From Pseudomonas sp. WJP1 (GTDB lineage: Bacteria > Pseudomonadota > Gammaproteobacteria > Pseudomonadales > Pseudomonadaceae): a DNA stretch of 64,000 nt. Numbering within the stretch: position 1 is the first letter of the stretch; each line of letters opens with the position of its first letter. Where the stretch lies: positions 2,716,501 to 2,780,500 of the forward strand of contig NZ_CP110128.1 in assembly GCF_028471945.1 (NCBI RefSeq), written 5' to 3'. Position numbers and translations under genes: made by a program. This document shows, piece after piece, positions 1 through 8,873 of the stretch. The notes under the pieces were generated by a model. It saw only the letters and a list, made by a program, of their open reading frames with translations. It ran no database searches and had not been told where the DNA came from.

Positions 1-250
1 ACAGGAAGAAAAACAACGTCACGGGGTTGCGCTCACGCTGTCGCGTGACCGTCAGGATGATAGCGGTAACGCCCGCATACACCCAGAAGCTGTGGGAGAC
101 AAAGGCCACCAGCGTCAATGCGAACCATAGATTGCGCCGACGGGTGAAATCACTGAGAGGGATCAGATCTGCCGCCGGTCGCCGTGCAAAAGCGAAGACG
201 ATACCGGCAAGGACCAGGATGACGACTAACGCGCGAAAGTGCTCAGGCAT
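1..250 (-). CDS. Partial membrane protein, O-antigen ligase/polymerase-like (N-terminal part)
   Basis: The minus strand is open from an ATG at 250 to the window edge, giving 83 residues that begin MPEHFRALVVILVLAG. Two hydrophobic stretches (about residues 7-22 and 45-66) are separated by a short basic segment with the motif DFTRRRNLW. This is the look of the first transmembrane segments of O-antigen ligase/polymerase (Wzy/WaaL) type proteins, which commonly sit in polysaccharide clusters such as the one that starts just to the right. The gene is divergent from the flippase at 353. Only the N-terminus is visible, so the family call is an inference; the coding call rests on length, hydrophobic pattern and context. 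Confidence 0.6.
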   Translation of the reverse strand, partial: MPEHFRALVVILVLAGIVFAFARRPAADLIPLSDFTRRRNLWFALTLVAFVSHSFWVYAGVTAIILTVTRQRERNPVTLFFFL

Positions 251-352
251 GGGCTACCGATATATTTGATGAGTGAGCGATGGCTAATGGCTAGTGGTTT
301 ACCTAATAGCGACTATAGTACCTTTCGTGTCGTCCAATACGGGATTGATGTT

Positions 353-1735
353 ATGCCTTCAGTAAACATCTCGCCAACGTTTAGCCTTCGCGGGCGAGCA
401 ATATCTGCTGGGGCATGGAACCTGGTGGCGTTGGTCACCTCTCAAGTGATGCGCCTGGCCGGCAACCTGGTGATGACCCGCCTGCTGATGCCGGAAATGT
501 TCGGCATCATCAGCATCGCCGCCACCGTTTTATTCATTCTGCACCTGCTCTCCGATGTAGGGTTGCGTCAGAACATCCTGCAGAGCCCGCGCGGCGACGA
601 TCCGGTTTTTCTCAATACCCTCTGGACCGTGCAGATCGTGCGCGGCTTTGTGCTGTTTGCCTTGACCCTGTTTCTCGCCGTCGCTGCCTGGTATGCGCAA
701 TCCGTCGATTTCTGGTCGCACAGCTCCACCTACGCCGCACCGGAGTTGCCGATGGTATTGGCCTGGACCGGTCTTACCGCGATCATCTACGGGTTCCAGT
801 CGACGAAAGTCGACCTGGCGGTTCGCGCTTTCCAGCAAAAGAAAGTGGTGATCGCCGAATTTCTTTCCCAGGTGGTCGGCCTGCTGGTGATGCTGGCCAT
901 CGGTTACTTCACCCGCTCCATCTGGTCGCTGGTGGCTGCCGGCCTGGCCGCGGCCCTGGCCAGCACGCTGCTTGGACATCTCTGGTTCGAGGGGCCGTCC
1001 AACCGTCTGAAGTGGGAACGTGCCGCGCTCGACGAACTGGTGGTCTTCGGTCGCTGGATACTGTTGTCTTCGGCCGTGGGCGTACTGTCCATGCAGGGGG
1101 ACCGGATCATTTTCGGCGGCAGCATGACCGTCACCGAAATGGGCGTGTATTCCATTGCAGGACTGATCCTGGGCGCGCTTCAGACCGGTGTATTGAAAGT
1201 GGTCGGGGCCGTGGCCCTGCCGGCCTTCGGTGAGGCCTCGAGAACCAACGACCTCGAGCGGCTGCGCAGGCTGTATTACCGCTTCAAGATGATGGTGGAC
1301 GTTGCGCTGCTGTTTCTTTGCGGATTCCTCTGGGTCACCAGTCCACTCATCATCAAGGTGTTGTACGACGACCGTTACGCCCAGGCAGGCCACATGATGG
1401 CCGTGCTTTCGACGTCGTTTTTCGTGATGCGCTACATCGTGGCCAATCAAGTCTGGATCGCCTTGGGGCTCACCAAGTACCAGGCCATCGACAACATCAT
1501 TCGGGTTGTTTCGTTGTGGGTGCTGGTGCCACTGTTATTGGCTATCGGCGGGGTCGATTACGCGATCTGGGGTGTCGCGCTGCATACGTTGCCGACCTTG
1601 GTGCTGGTTGTGTATGTCAATCGTCGCGTGGGTATCCTCGATATCAAGCGTGAACTGATCGTGTTGCCTATGCTGGTGGTGGGGGCCTTGTGTGGTGAGC
1701 TGGTGCTGGTCGTTTCCAGGTGGCTTTTCGGTTGA
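353..1735 (+). CDS. Wzx-type oligosaccharide flippase (polysaccharide export membrane protein)
   Basis: A 460-residue polytopic membrane protein with about 12 hydrophobic segments. It has the typical N-terminus of the PST/MATE-like exporters: GAWNLVALVTSQVMRLAGN followed by MTRLLMPEMFGIISIA. Such proteins flip undecaprenyl-linked repeat units across the inner membrane. The open frame extends upstream to 239, but the ATG at 353 opens directly on the family's normal N-terminus, so I place the start there. It is the first gene of the rightward exopolysaccharide cluster and fits a Wzx/Wzy-dependent pathway together with the initiating sugar transferase at 13455-14879. Confidence 0.88.
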   Translation: MPSVNISPTFSLRGRAISAGAWNLVALVTSQVMRLAGNLVMTRLLMPEMFGIISIAATVLFILHLLSDVGLRQNILQSPRGDDPVFLNTLWTVQIVRGFVLFALTLFLAVAAWYAQSVDFWSHSSTYAAPELPMVLAWTGLTAIIYGFQSTKVDLAVRAFQQKKVVIAEFLSQVVGLLVMLAIGYFTRSIWSLVAAGLAAALASTLLGHLWFEGPSNRLKWERAALDELVVFGRWILLSSAVGVLSMQGDRIIFGGSMTVTEMGVYSIAGLILGALQTGVLKVVGAVALPAFGEASRTNDLERLRRLYYRFKMMVDVALLFLCGFLWVTSPLIIKVLYDDRYAQAGHMMAVLSTSFFVMRYIVANQVWIALGLTKYQAIDNIIRVVSLWVLVPLLLAIGGVDYAIWGVALHTLPTLVLVVYVNRRVGILDIKRELIVLPMLVVGALCGELVLVVSRWLFG

Positions 1736-1814
1736 AGCGGTTGGCCAGGGTTTCTTGACGTTGAAGCACCCTTTGAATCTCAGATGCAATCTCGATGCCG
1801 TGGAGCCGTGAACG

Positions 1815-1997
1815 ATGAGTGAACGCGAGCTTAATGCCTCTGTCATTAGTCGCAGAGGTCTCATTCGGGCATTTGCCCTGTTAAGCCTGGGGGGGCTGGC
1901 GATGAAATTCACCGGGGTTGGGGCCCGGCCTCCTGCAGGAAAATCGGAGTTTGTCGTTATCAACGGGTGGGTGTTACCTGCCGTGCATTTCCGGTAA
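1815..1997 (+). CDS. 60-residue Tat-signal small protein preceding GMC oxidoreductase
   Basis: A short frame whose N-terminus has a twin-arginine motif (SRRGLI, residues 12-17) followed by a hydrophobic stretch (AFALLSLGGLAMKF) and a small mature part ending near NGWVLPA. It stops 8 bases before the ATG of the GMC oxidoreductase, which suggests co-expression and perhaps translational coupling. Some GMC dehydrogenases are exported by piggy-backing on a small Tat-bearing subunit; this protein would be a much reduced version of such a partner. That role is inferred from context only. It could also be a C-terminally truncated remnant. The clear Tat signal argues that it is real. Confidence 0.55.
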   Translation: MSERELNASVISRRGLIRAFALLSLGGLAMKFTGVGARPPAGKSEFVVINGWVLPAVHFR

Positions 1998-2005
1998 CTG
2001 CAAAT

Positions 2006-3472
2006 ATGATCAAAGACTACCAAACGCAGAAAGACCTGCGCGATCACTATGATTTCTGCATCGTTGGTGCAGGCCCGGCCGGCATTACGCTGGCCTTGCG
2101 TTTGGCCGGCAATGGCTGGCGCGTAGTGCTTCTCGAGGGCGGGGGGCGCGAATATGCGCCGTATTCGCAAAACCTCTACAATTGTCCTTCCACGGGGCTG
2201 GATGTCTTCGCTGAAGAAACCCGCCTGCGCTACCTGGGGGGTACCTCCAACCACTGGGCCGGTCGTTGCCGTCCCTTCGAGCCTTCGGATTTTACCCTGT
2301 CCCCTCCGGTGAATTTGCCCGGCTGGCCCATCGCGTTTTCCGAGATGGAGCGCAATCTGCCAGCGGCCATGGCCATTCTGGACCTGCCGCTGGACTCGGG
2401 ATTCAAGACCGTCAACGCGGCCTTTCACAGCGACGAATTCGAAGCCGACCGTTTCCTGCTCAGTCCGCCGACTCGATTTGCACAAAAATATGCCAAGGAG
2501 CTCGAGGAGGCCGAGGGTCTGGACGTCTTCATCAATTGCAATTGCGTCGACCTGGATTTCGACAGCAACACCGGTCGCATCACCGCCGTCGTAGTGTCCG
2601 ATTACGAACGCAATCAAGCGCACATCTCGGCCAGGCAATTCATCCTGGCCACTGGCGCGATTGAGAATGCCAGGCAGTTGCTCAACAGCAAATCCTTGGC
2701 CGCCGCTGGCGTTGTCACCGAGGATGGCCTGGTCGGTCGATGCTTCATGGAACACCTGAACATCGCCCTCGGTACCTTCATCCTCAACAACGGCGAAAGC
2801 CGGGAGGCCAGGCAGTTCTACACCAAGGATGCGTTTGTGATCGAGCATCACTCCGGTAAAGGCAATGTCACGGCTTCACTGTTGTCGGCCGTGGAAACCT
2901 ATGGGCGCATGGCGGCAATCAAGGGCTTTTTCGAAAACCTGGCTTGCAAGGCTGGCATGGCGCACAAGATCGAGTTCATTGCCAAGTTCAACTGTCCCGG
3001 TGACGGCGAGCTCTCCACGATGATCGAGCAGTTTCCCAACCGCAAGAGTCGCGTCGCGTTGACCGAAGAGCACGATGAGCTGGGGATGAGAAAGGCCAAC
3101 ATCCACTGGGAGCTCGCCCCTGAAGACAGGGAGACGGTAAAAAGCATAGGCCTGGAAGTGGCAAAGTGTTTTGCCGAAGAGGGGCTTGGCTATGTCAAGT
3201 TGGAGGAAGCGGTGTATGACGTTTCCTTGCCACTGAAGGTCGTGCCGCATGCCCATCACATGGGGACGACCCGGATGGCGACCTCCCCTGAATTCGGGGT
3301 GGTCGATGAGAACTGCAAAGTGTTCGGCACCAATAATCTGTACGTCGCTGGCAGCAGTGTGTTTTCAACCGCTGGCGCGAGCAATCCAACCATGCCGCTG
3401 TTGCAGCTGACGCTGCGGTTGGCGGATTACCTCAACCATCAAATGGGCCCTGCGACAGGCAGGTATTCTTGA
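2006..3472 (+). CDS. GMC-family FAD-dependent oxidoreductase
   Basis: A 488-residue protein with an N-terminal Rossmann FAD site (DFCIVGAGPAGITLALRLAG, residues about 14-33) and the GMC C-terminal signature (HAHHMGTTRMA, then NLYVAGSSVFSTAGASNPT). The family oxidises alcohol groups, often on sugars or cyclic polyols. I choose ATG 2006 (MIKDYQTQKD) over an upstream in-frame start at 1967 because the latter overlaps the Tat-signal gene. No signal peptide is seen on this subunit, so export would need a partner, possibly the 60-residue protein just upstream. Within the polysaccharide cluster it may modify a sugar or a non-sugar substituent of the repeat unit; the substrate is unknown. Confidence 0.88.
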   Translation: MIKDYQTQKDLRDHYDFCIVGAGPAGITLALRLAGNGWRVVLLEGGGREYAPYSQNLYNCPSTGLDVFAEETRLRYLGGTSNHWAGRCRPFEPSDFTLSPPVNLPGWPIAFSEMERNLPAAMAILDLPLDSGFKTVNAAFHSDEFEADRFLLSPPTRFAQKYAKELEEAEGLDVFINCNCVDLDFDSNTGRITAVVVSDYERNQAHISARQFILATGAIENARQLLNSKSLAAAGVVTEDGLVGRCFMEHLNIALGTFILNNGESREARQFYTKDAFVIEHHSGKGNVTASLLSAVETYGRMAAIKGFFENLACKAGMAHKIEFIAKFNCPGDGELSTMIEQFPNRKSRVALTEEHDELGMRKANIHWELAPEDRETVKSIGLEVAKCFAEEGLGYVKLEEAVYDVSLPLKVVPHAHHMGTTRMATSPEFGVVDENCKVFGTNNLYVAGSSVFSTAGASNPTMPLLQLTLRLADYLNHQMGPATGRYS

Positions 3473-3585
3473 ATTAAAAAGTCTTAGGGAGAGCAACCAA
3501 ATCGGGGTGCCACAAAAACAACAAAACCATGGTGCATCTGGTCTTGGAACCGATGTGAAACGCTGACTTTTGTGAGGCTGACAGG

Positions 3586-4203
3586 ATGATTGGGCTAGCA
3601 AGGCGTGCAATAAGTTACTACGCATGGAAAACAGGTCGGGGGAAGGGTTTATACAAGAGGTTTTGTCACCCCACAGGCTTCGAATGGGCAGAGTTCCTGG
3701 CGCGCTGGGGAGGTATACACTCGGTCGGCAAGGGCGTGTGGATCAATCCCGGTTGCAACATCCCCGACCCTTCGCTGCTGCGCCTGGGCAACAACGTCGG
3801 CTTGTCCGATTGCACAGTGTTCGGGCACGACGGCATCATTGGCCTGTTCGAGGTCAGCGCGGGCAAAACACTCGACTCCGTCGGTGCGGTCGATATCCGT
3901 GACAACAGTTTCGTCGGTTATGGCGCTATCGTCATGCCGCGCGTCACCATCGGTCCGAATTCAATCGTCGCCGCCGGTGCCGTGATCACCAAGGATGTTC
4001 CGCCCGGAGTCGTGGTGGGGGGTAACCCGGCGAAGGTGCTCTGCACCGTTGAAGATCTGCTCAAGAAAATCGAAGAACGTTGCGAAGCCTATCCGTGGAT
4101 AGATCTCATCCGCCACCGCGGCACTCACTTTGATCCGGATTACGAGCCCAAGTTAAGGGCCATGAGAACGCAGTACTTCTTTGGCGAGAAAGCCAATGAG
4201 TAG
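3586..4203 (+). CDS. Left-handed beta-helix (hexapeptide repeat) acyltransferase
   Basis: A 205-residue protein with hexapeptide-repeat turns between about residues 45 and 150 (for example SLLRLGNNVGLSDCT, VDIRDNSFVGYGAIVMP, VTIGPNSIVAAGAVITKDVPPG, ending VVGGNPAKV). This is the pattern of maltose/galactoside/serine-acetyltransferase-like enzymes that acetylate sugars with acetyl-CoA. It overlaps the next gene by 8 bases, so it is part of the glycosyltransferase operon. The most likely job is O- or N-acetylation of a precursor or repeat unit of the exopolysaccharide; the specific acceptor cannot be read from the sequence. Confidence 0.82.
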   Translation: MIGLARRAISYYAWKTGRGKGLYKRFCHPTGFEWAEFLARWGGIHSVGKGVWINPGCNIPDPSLLRLGNNVGLSDCTVFGHDGIIGLFEVSAGKTLDSVGAVDIRDNSFVGYGAIVMPRVTIGPNSIVAAGAVITKDVPPGVVVGGNPAKVLCTVEDLLKKIEERCEAYPWIDLIRHRGTHFDPDYEPKLRAMRTQYFFGEKANE

Positions 4204-5152
4204 CGCGCCACTGGATGTGCTCGTGGTCAACTACAACACGGCGGGACTGTTGCAGCCCATGTTCGATGCGCTGCGCCAGTCCAAGAGTGCTGACCGCGCG
4301 CGCTACCTGGTGGTGGACAATGCCTCGGCGGACAATTCGCTGGATTGCCTGGGCGATATTTGTCCGGAGGCCGTGTTGCTGGCCAATAAGGACAATGTCG
4401 GCTTTGGTCGGGCCAATAATCAGTTGGTCGAGCATCTGCAGGGCAAGTACGCGTTGCTGCTCAATACCGACGCGTTTGTGTCCGACGACACCCTGGCCAA
4501 GACCCAGGAGTACATGGAGGCTCATCCCGATTGCGGGATCCTCGGTGTACGCCTGGTCGGTCGGGACGGCGAGCTGCAACCCTCCTGCCGCTACTTTCCG
4601 ACGCCGCTGAATGTGTTCCTCGTGACTGCCGGGCTTGAGCGCTTTTTCCCTTGGGTGAAACTGGTCGACGACCTGGCCTGGGATCATGCCTCGGTGCGCG
4701 AGTGCGACTGGGTGCCGGGTTGCTATTACTTGATCCGCCGTGAAGTGATCGACAAGGTCGGCTTGTTCGATCCGCGTTATTTCCTCTACTACGAGGAAGT
4801 CGATCACTGCCGGCGCGTCAAGCAGGCGGGGTGGAAGGTGGTCTACTACCCCCATACCTCGGTGGTGCATATCGGTGGCGAGAGCGCCAAGTCGGTCGAC
4901 AAGCTGAATATAGACGGCCGACAGCTACAGACGCTGCAGATCGAAAGCGAGCTGTTGTACTTCCGCAAGCATCACGGTTTGCCGGGGTTGGCCTTGCACA
5001 TGCTGCTGGTCGGCCTGTGTGACCTGATCCTGGGGCTCAAGGCTTTGTTGAAAGGTCACGGACGGGCCGCCATCAAGGCGTGTTGGCAACACACACGTGT
5101 GACCTGGGCACTGCTGCGTAAAACCAAACTCGGTAGCCAACCCACACGGTAG
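4196..5152 (+). CDS. Glycosyltransferase family 2 (rhamnosyltransferase-like)
   Basis: A 318-residue cytosolic GT-A enzyme. The N-terminus has the family-2 start (LDVLVVNYNTAGLL), the nucleotide-binding VVDNASADNS stretch, NVGFGRANNQ and LLLNTDAFV as the DxD-like region, then VPGCYYLIRREV and FDPRYFLYYEEVDHCRR. This pattern is typical of the WbbL-like rhamnosyltransferases. The ATG at 4196 overlaps the stop of the upstream acyltransferase by 8 bases, and I prefer it to the in-frame start at 4181. It probably adds one sugar to the lipid-linked repeat unit. Confidence 0.88.
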   Translation: MSSAPLDVLVVNYNTAGLLQPMFDALRQSKSADRARYLVVDNASADNSLDCLGDICPEAVLLANKDNVGFGRANNQLVEHLQGKYALLLNTDAFVSDDTLAKTQEYMEAHPDCGILGVRLVGRDGELQPSCRYFPTPLNVFLVTAGLERFFPWVKLVDDLAWDHASVRECDWVPGCYYLIRREVIDKVGLFDPRYFLYYEEVDHCRRVKQAGWKVVYYPHTSVVHIGGESAKSVDKLNIDGRQLQTLQIESELLYFRKHHGLPGLALHMLLVGLCDLILGLKALLKGHGRAAIKACWQHTRVTWALLRKTKLGSQPTR

Positions 5153-5160
5153 GTCAGTCC

Positions 5161-5685
5161 ATGTTCGAAAACATACGTGCGGACTTGCGAGCATACGACG
5201 GTGATTGGGGCGCCCAGGGTTTCTGGGTGATGCTGGTGTATCGCTTCGGGCGCTGGCGCTACGGCGTGCGCCCGGCGCTGTTGCGCAAATTACTGTCCTT
5301 TATCTACAAAGTGCTGTTCAAGCTGGTGCAGATCGTGACGGGCATCGAGCTGCCGTGCGAGGTGGTGGTCGGGCGCAACTTCGTCATCGATCATTTCGGC
5401 GGCATCGTTATCAGTGGCTATGCGCAGTTCGGCGATGACTGCCGAATCCGCAATGGCGTGGTCGTGGGGCTCAAGAACGTGAAGGAGCCGATCGCCCCGG
5501 TGATGGGCAACAACGTCGATATCGGTACCGGCGCCAAGGTGCTGGGCAATATCCGCATCGGCAATAATGTGGTGATCGGCGCCAATGCCGTGGTATTGAC
5601 CGATGTGCCTGACAACTCGGTGGCCGTCGGCGTGCCGGCGACCATCAAGCAGCGCAAGCTCGCTGATGCCGAGCAATACTCATGA
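5161..5685 (+). CDS. Serine acetyltransferase-like hexapeptide acyltransferase
   Basis: A 174-residue protein resembling CysE-type acetyltransferases found in polysaccharide clusters. An N-terminal helical part (MFENIRADLRAYDGDW) is followed by a beta-helix core with NFVIDHFGGIVISG, GNNVDIGTGAKVLGNIRIG and NNVVIGANAVVLTDVPDNS, ending VGVPATI. The usual cysteine-biosynthesis context is absent. The gene lies 8 bases behind one glycosyltransferase and its stop overlaps the ATG of the next (ATGA), so a role in acetylating the exopolysaccharide is more likely than serine acetylation. Confidence 0.83.
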   Translation: MFENIRADLRAYDGDWGAQGFWVMLVYRFGRWRYGVRPALLRKLLSFIYKVLFKLVQIVTGIELPCEVVVGRNFVIDHFGGIVISGYAQFGDDCRIRNGVVVGLKNVKEPIAPVMGNNVDIGTGAKVLGNIRIGNNVVIGANAVVLTDVPDNSVAVGVPATIKQRKLADAEQYS

Positions 5686-6668
5686 GCACGGTGACGACGG
5701 GGGTGGGCGTCGTGGTCATCGGTCGCAATGAAGGCCCGCGCCTCGAGCGCTGCCTGGCGTCGCTGGTCGGGGCGGCTCAGCAGATCGTCTATGTTGACTC
5801 TGGCTCCAGCGACGGTTCGGTACAGATGGCCGGCCGGCTTGGCGTCGAGGTGGTCGAACTGGACATGAGCATTGCCTTCACGGCCGCACGTGCGCGCAAT
5901 GAAGGTTTTGCCCGACTGCAACGCCTGTTGCCGTCGATGCGTCATGTGCAGTTCGTCGACGGCGATTGCGAGGTGGTCGCCAGCTGGCTGCCCCATGCAC
6001 AGGCCTTTCTTGAGGCCCACCCTGAGGTAGCGGTGGTGTGCGGGCGGCGCCGCGAACGTTTTCCGCAACGATCCATTTATAACCTGATGTGCGATCTCGA
6101 ATGGGATACGCCAACCGGTGCGACCAGCGCCTGTGGTGGCGATGCACTGATGCGCGCCGACGCCTTCGTCACCGCGGGCGGTTACCGGCCGGACCTGATC
6201 GCAGGGGAAGAGCCGGAGCTCTGTGTGCGCCTGCGCGCCAAGGGCTGGAAGATCTGGCGCCTGGGCGAAGAAATGACCTTGCACGATGCGAGCATGACCC
6301 GCTTCGGCCAATGGTGGCGGCGTACCTTGCGCGGCGGTTATGCCTTTGCCGAAGGAGCGTTTTTACACGGGGCCGCACCGGAGCGCCATTGGCGCCGGGA
6401 GTCGCGCCGGGCCTGGTTCTGGGGCTTGGGCGTGCCGCTGGCAACGGTCGTTGCCACGCTGATGCTGGGCTGGCCCGGGTTGCTGGTGTTGCTGGTCTAT
6501 CCCGTGCAGGTCGCGCGCCTGGCACGGCGGGGCGCTGGCCCTGCGCGGCAAAACTGGCTGCTGGCGTTCTTCCTCGTGCTGGGCAAATTTCCCGAGATGT
6601 TCGGGCAGGTCAAGTTTCTTTTGAACAGGTTCGGTGCCGGCAAATCCGCATTGATCGAATACAAGTGA
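5682..6668 (+). CDS. Glycosyltransferase family 2
   Basis: A 328-residue protein with GVVVIGRNEGPRLERCLASL at the N-terminus, YVDSGSSDGSV as nucleotide-binding region, QFVDGDCEV as the metal-binding DxD-like site and a C-terminal hydrophobic region (about residues 245-300) that could hold membrane helices. The GDALMRADAF and AGEEPELCVRLRAKGW segments match family-2 enzymes. The start overlaps the stop of the preceding gene by 4 bases, so translation is probably coupled. The sugar donor is unknown. Confidence 0.86.
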   Translation: MSTVTTGVGVVVIGRNEGPRLERCLASLVGAAQQIVYVDSGSSDGSVQMAGRLGVEVVELDMSIAFTAARARNEGFARLQRLLPSMRHVQFVDGDCEVVASWLPHAQAFLEAHPEVAVVCGRRRERFPQRSIYNLMCDLEWDTPTGATSACGGDALMRADAFVTAGGYRPDLIAGEEPELCVRLRAKGWKIWRLGEEMTLHDASMTRFGQWWRRTLRGGYAFAEGAFLHGAAPERHWRRESRRAWFWGLGVPLATVVATLMLGWPGLLVLLVYPVQVARLARRGAGPARQNWLLAFFLVLGKFPEMFGQVKFLLNRFGAGKSALIEYK

Positions 6669-6675
6669 GACTTCG

Positions 6676-7599
6676 ATGGACTATTGGATTATCGTCAAAA
6701 GCGTCTTCTCCCTGCACGCTGGCTATTCCCTGAGGGCCTTGAAGAACAAACTCAAGTTTGCGCTGTTGGTGGGCAAGAACTGGGCCGAGTTGAATGTGTT
6801 TTTCGGGCGCATGTCCAACGCGCTGGGCGATACCGGTATCGAGAAGCTCGGCGGCGATTGCCTGGGTGTCATCCACTGGCCCTACATCAGCAAGAGCTGG
6901 AACTCCCAGGACAAATTGGGCGTCATGGCCTCGCATTACGAGGTGGTGACGAAAAGCTGCCCGCAGCTACTGCTGTTCGGACGCGACGACAGTCTGGTCT
7001 TGAGCGACCTGACGGCGTGGTCCGCCGGCTGTACCCTGGTGCTGGACCGCCCGTTCTGGTTCATGCGTGAAGGCGAGCTGGTGCTGAACCTGTTCCAGGG
7101 CGATTTGCGCATTGCCTCGATCGCCTTCACCTTGTGTTGCACGGACGGTGAGCTTTGCATCTTCATTGGTGCCGTTCAGGGCATCCACAAAGGTATCGAG
7201 AGCGACCGATCGCTGGGCATCTACAGGGATGTCACCAAGGACTTCGAAGGCCTGCGGCCCAGGAGTTTTCTGATTGAAGTGATCAAGTACATCGCCGGCA
7301 ATATCGGTGTCGGAAAAATCTACGCGGTAGGGGATGTGTATCGTCATCATCGCCACCCGTATTTTGGCGCGCACAAAGCCCAGGAGCTGGCCGCCAATTA
7401 TGATTCGATCTGGCTTGAGCACGGGGCGACACCTTCTGCGCGCGAAGATTTTTTTGAAATACCCATGGCATCGTCCAGAAAGCCACTGGACACCATTGCT
7501 TCAAAAAAACGCGCCATGTATCGCCGGCGCTATGAGTTGCTGGACGATACCTTTGCAAGGATCGACCAGGTGTTGATCGGCAGCTACGCGGTGAATTGA
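6676..7599 (+). CDS. VirK/YbjX family protein (DUF535)
   Basis: A 307-residue protein matching the VirK/YbjX (DUF535) pattern: NLFQGDLRIASIAFTL in the middle, GAVQGIHKG, and toward the C-terminus VGKIYAVGDVYRHHRHPYF, IWLEHGA and a basic stretch SKKRAMYRRRYELL. Family members are linked with envelope stress and antimicrobial peptide resistance in enterobacteria, but their biochemical role is not established. It sits 7 bases after a glycosyltransferase inside the exopolysaccharide operon, which points to a function tied to the polysaccharide or its lipid carrier; that is inference. Confidence 0.8.
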   Translation: MDYWIIVKSVFSLHAGYSLRALKNKLKFALLVGKNWAELNVFFGRMSNALGDTGIEKLGGDCLGVIHWPYISKSWNSQDKLGVMASHYEVVTKSCPQLLLFGRDDSLVLSDLTAWSAGCTLVLDRPFWFMREGELVLNLFQGDLRIASIAFTLCCTDGELCIFIGAVQGIHKGIESDRSLGIYRDVTKDFEGLRPRSFLIEVIKYIAGNIGVGKIYAVGDVYRHHRHPYFGAHKAQELAANYDSIWLEHGATPSAREDFFEIPMASSRKPLDTIASKKRAMYRRRYELLDDTFARIDQVLIGSYAVN

Positions 7600-7670
7600 C
7601 GTGACCGGTTACTGGACTACTGTGGGGGTACCTGCAGTGACAACTTCGACGACATTCAAGCCGGGTGCCC

Positions 7671-8873
7671 ATGCGTATCGCTTATTTCATCAATCAATAC
7701 CCGAAGGTCAGCCATAGCTTCATTCGTCGCGAGATCCTGGCGTTGGAGCGCCAGGGCTTTGAGGTTCAACGCATCGCGCTGCGAGGCTGGGACGGCGAGT
7801 TGGTGGACACCGAGGACGAGTCCGAACGCAGCAAGACCCGCTATGTGCTGGAGGGTGGCGTCAAAGCGCTGTTGCGACCAGCGCTGCAGGTGCTGCGTGC
7901 CCAGCCGCGGCGGTTTTTTTCGACGCTGTGGCTGGCGTTGCGCATGGGCCGGCGCGCCGATCGGCCCTGGCCGTACCATCTGGTCTATTTGCTCGAGGCA
8001 TGTCGCGTGCTGTCCTGGGTACAGGCGTTCGGCGCACGACACGTGCATGCCCATTTCGGTACCAACTCGACCGAAGTGGTGATGCTGGTCAACGCACTCG
8101 GCGGGCCGACGTACAGTTTTACCGTGCATGGCCCGGAAGAGTTCGACAAGGCGCAGTTCATCCATCTGGGCGAGAAAGTGCGGCGCTCGGCGTTTGTCGC
8201 GGCCATCAGCGCCTATGGGCGCAGCCAGCTGTATCGCTGGGTCGAACACGCGCACTGGGCGCGGGTCAAGGTCGTGCATTGTGGCCTGGAGCGGGCCTTC
8301 CACGATGTGCCGGCGGTGGCGGTACCGTCCGCGCCGCGGTTGGTCTGCGTGGGGCGCTTGTGTGAGCAGAAGGGCCAATTGCTGTTGCTCGAGGCCGCGC
8401 GTCGCTTGGCCGAACAGGGTGTGGCGTTCGAGATCGTCCTGGCCGGCGACGGCGAAATGCGCCCGCAGATCGAAGAACTGATTGCCCGGCATGGCCTGCA
8501 ATCGCGTGTGCGCATTACCGGCTGGATCAGCAGCGAGCAGGTGCGCACGGAAATTCTCGCCGCCCGGGCCCTGGTCTTGCCGAGCTTCGCCGAAGGCTTG
8601 CCGGTGGTCATCATGGAAGCCATGGCGTTGCGCCGGCCGGTGCTGACGACTTATGTGGCGGGCATTCCCGAACTGGTGCGCCAGGGCGAGAACGGCTGGC
8701 TGTTTCCCGCCGGCGCGGTGGAAGAGTTGGCGGCGGCGCTGGCGGACTGCCTGGCACAGCCTGTCGAGCAGTTGCAGCGCATGGGCGAGGCGGCCTACCA
8801 GCGGGTGCTGGAGCGCCACGATATCGATACCGAAGCGACCAAGTTGGCTCATCTGTTCAAGGCGCAAGCATGA
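7671..8873 (+). CDS. Glycosyltransferase family 4 (WcaL-like)
   Basis: A 400-residue GT-B enzyme. The N-terminus reads MRIAYFINQYPKVSHSFIRR, as in colanic-acid WcaL-type transferases. The C-terminal half has PRLVCVGRLCEQKGQLLLL, the donor-site region VLPSFAEGLPVVIMEAMA, and VLTTYVAGIPELV with ENGWLFPAG. The ATG at 7671 is used; a GTG two codons upstream is possible. It overlaps the next gene by 4 bases. Confidence 0.9.
   Translation: MRIAYFINQYPKVSHSFIRREILALERQGFEVQRIALRGWDGELVDTEDESERSKTRYVLEGGVKALLRPALQVLRAQPRRFFSTLWLALRMGRRADRPWPYHLVYLLEACRVLSWVQAFGARHVHAHFGTNSTEVVMLVNALGGPTYSFTVHGPEEFDKAQFIHLGEKVRRSAFVAAISAYGRSQLYRWVEHAHWARVKVVHCGLERAFHDVPAVAVPSAPRLVCVGRLCEQKGQLLLLEAARRLAEQGVAFEIVLAGDGEMRPQIEELIARHGLQSRVRITGWISSEQVRTEILAARALVLPSFAEGLPVVIMEAMALRRPVLTTYVAGIPELVRQGENGWLFPAGAVEELAAALADCLAQPVEQLQRMGEAAYQRVLERHDIDTEATKLAHLFKAQA

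Noticed and set aside
27..269. 80-codon plus-strand frame at the left edge
   Set aside because: The minus-strand frame over the same bases has clear membrane segments and suits the polysaccharide context; the plus-strand product is Arg-rich with no features.
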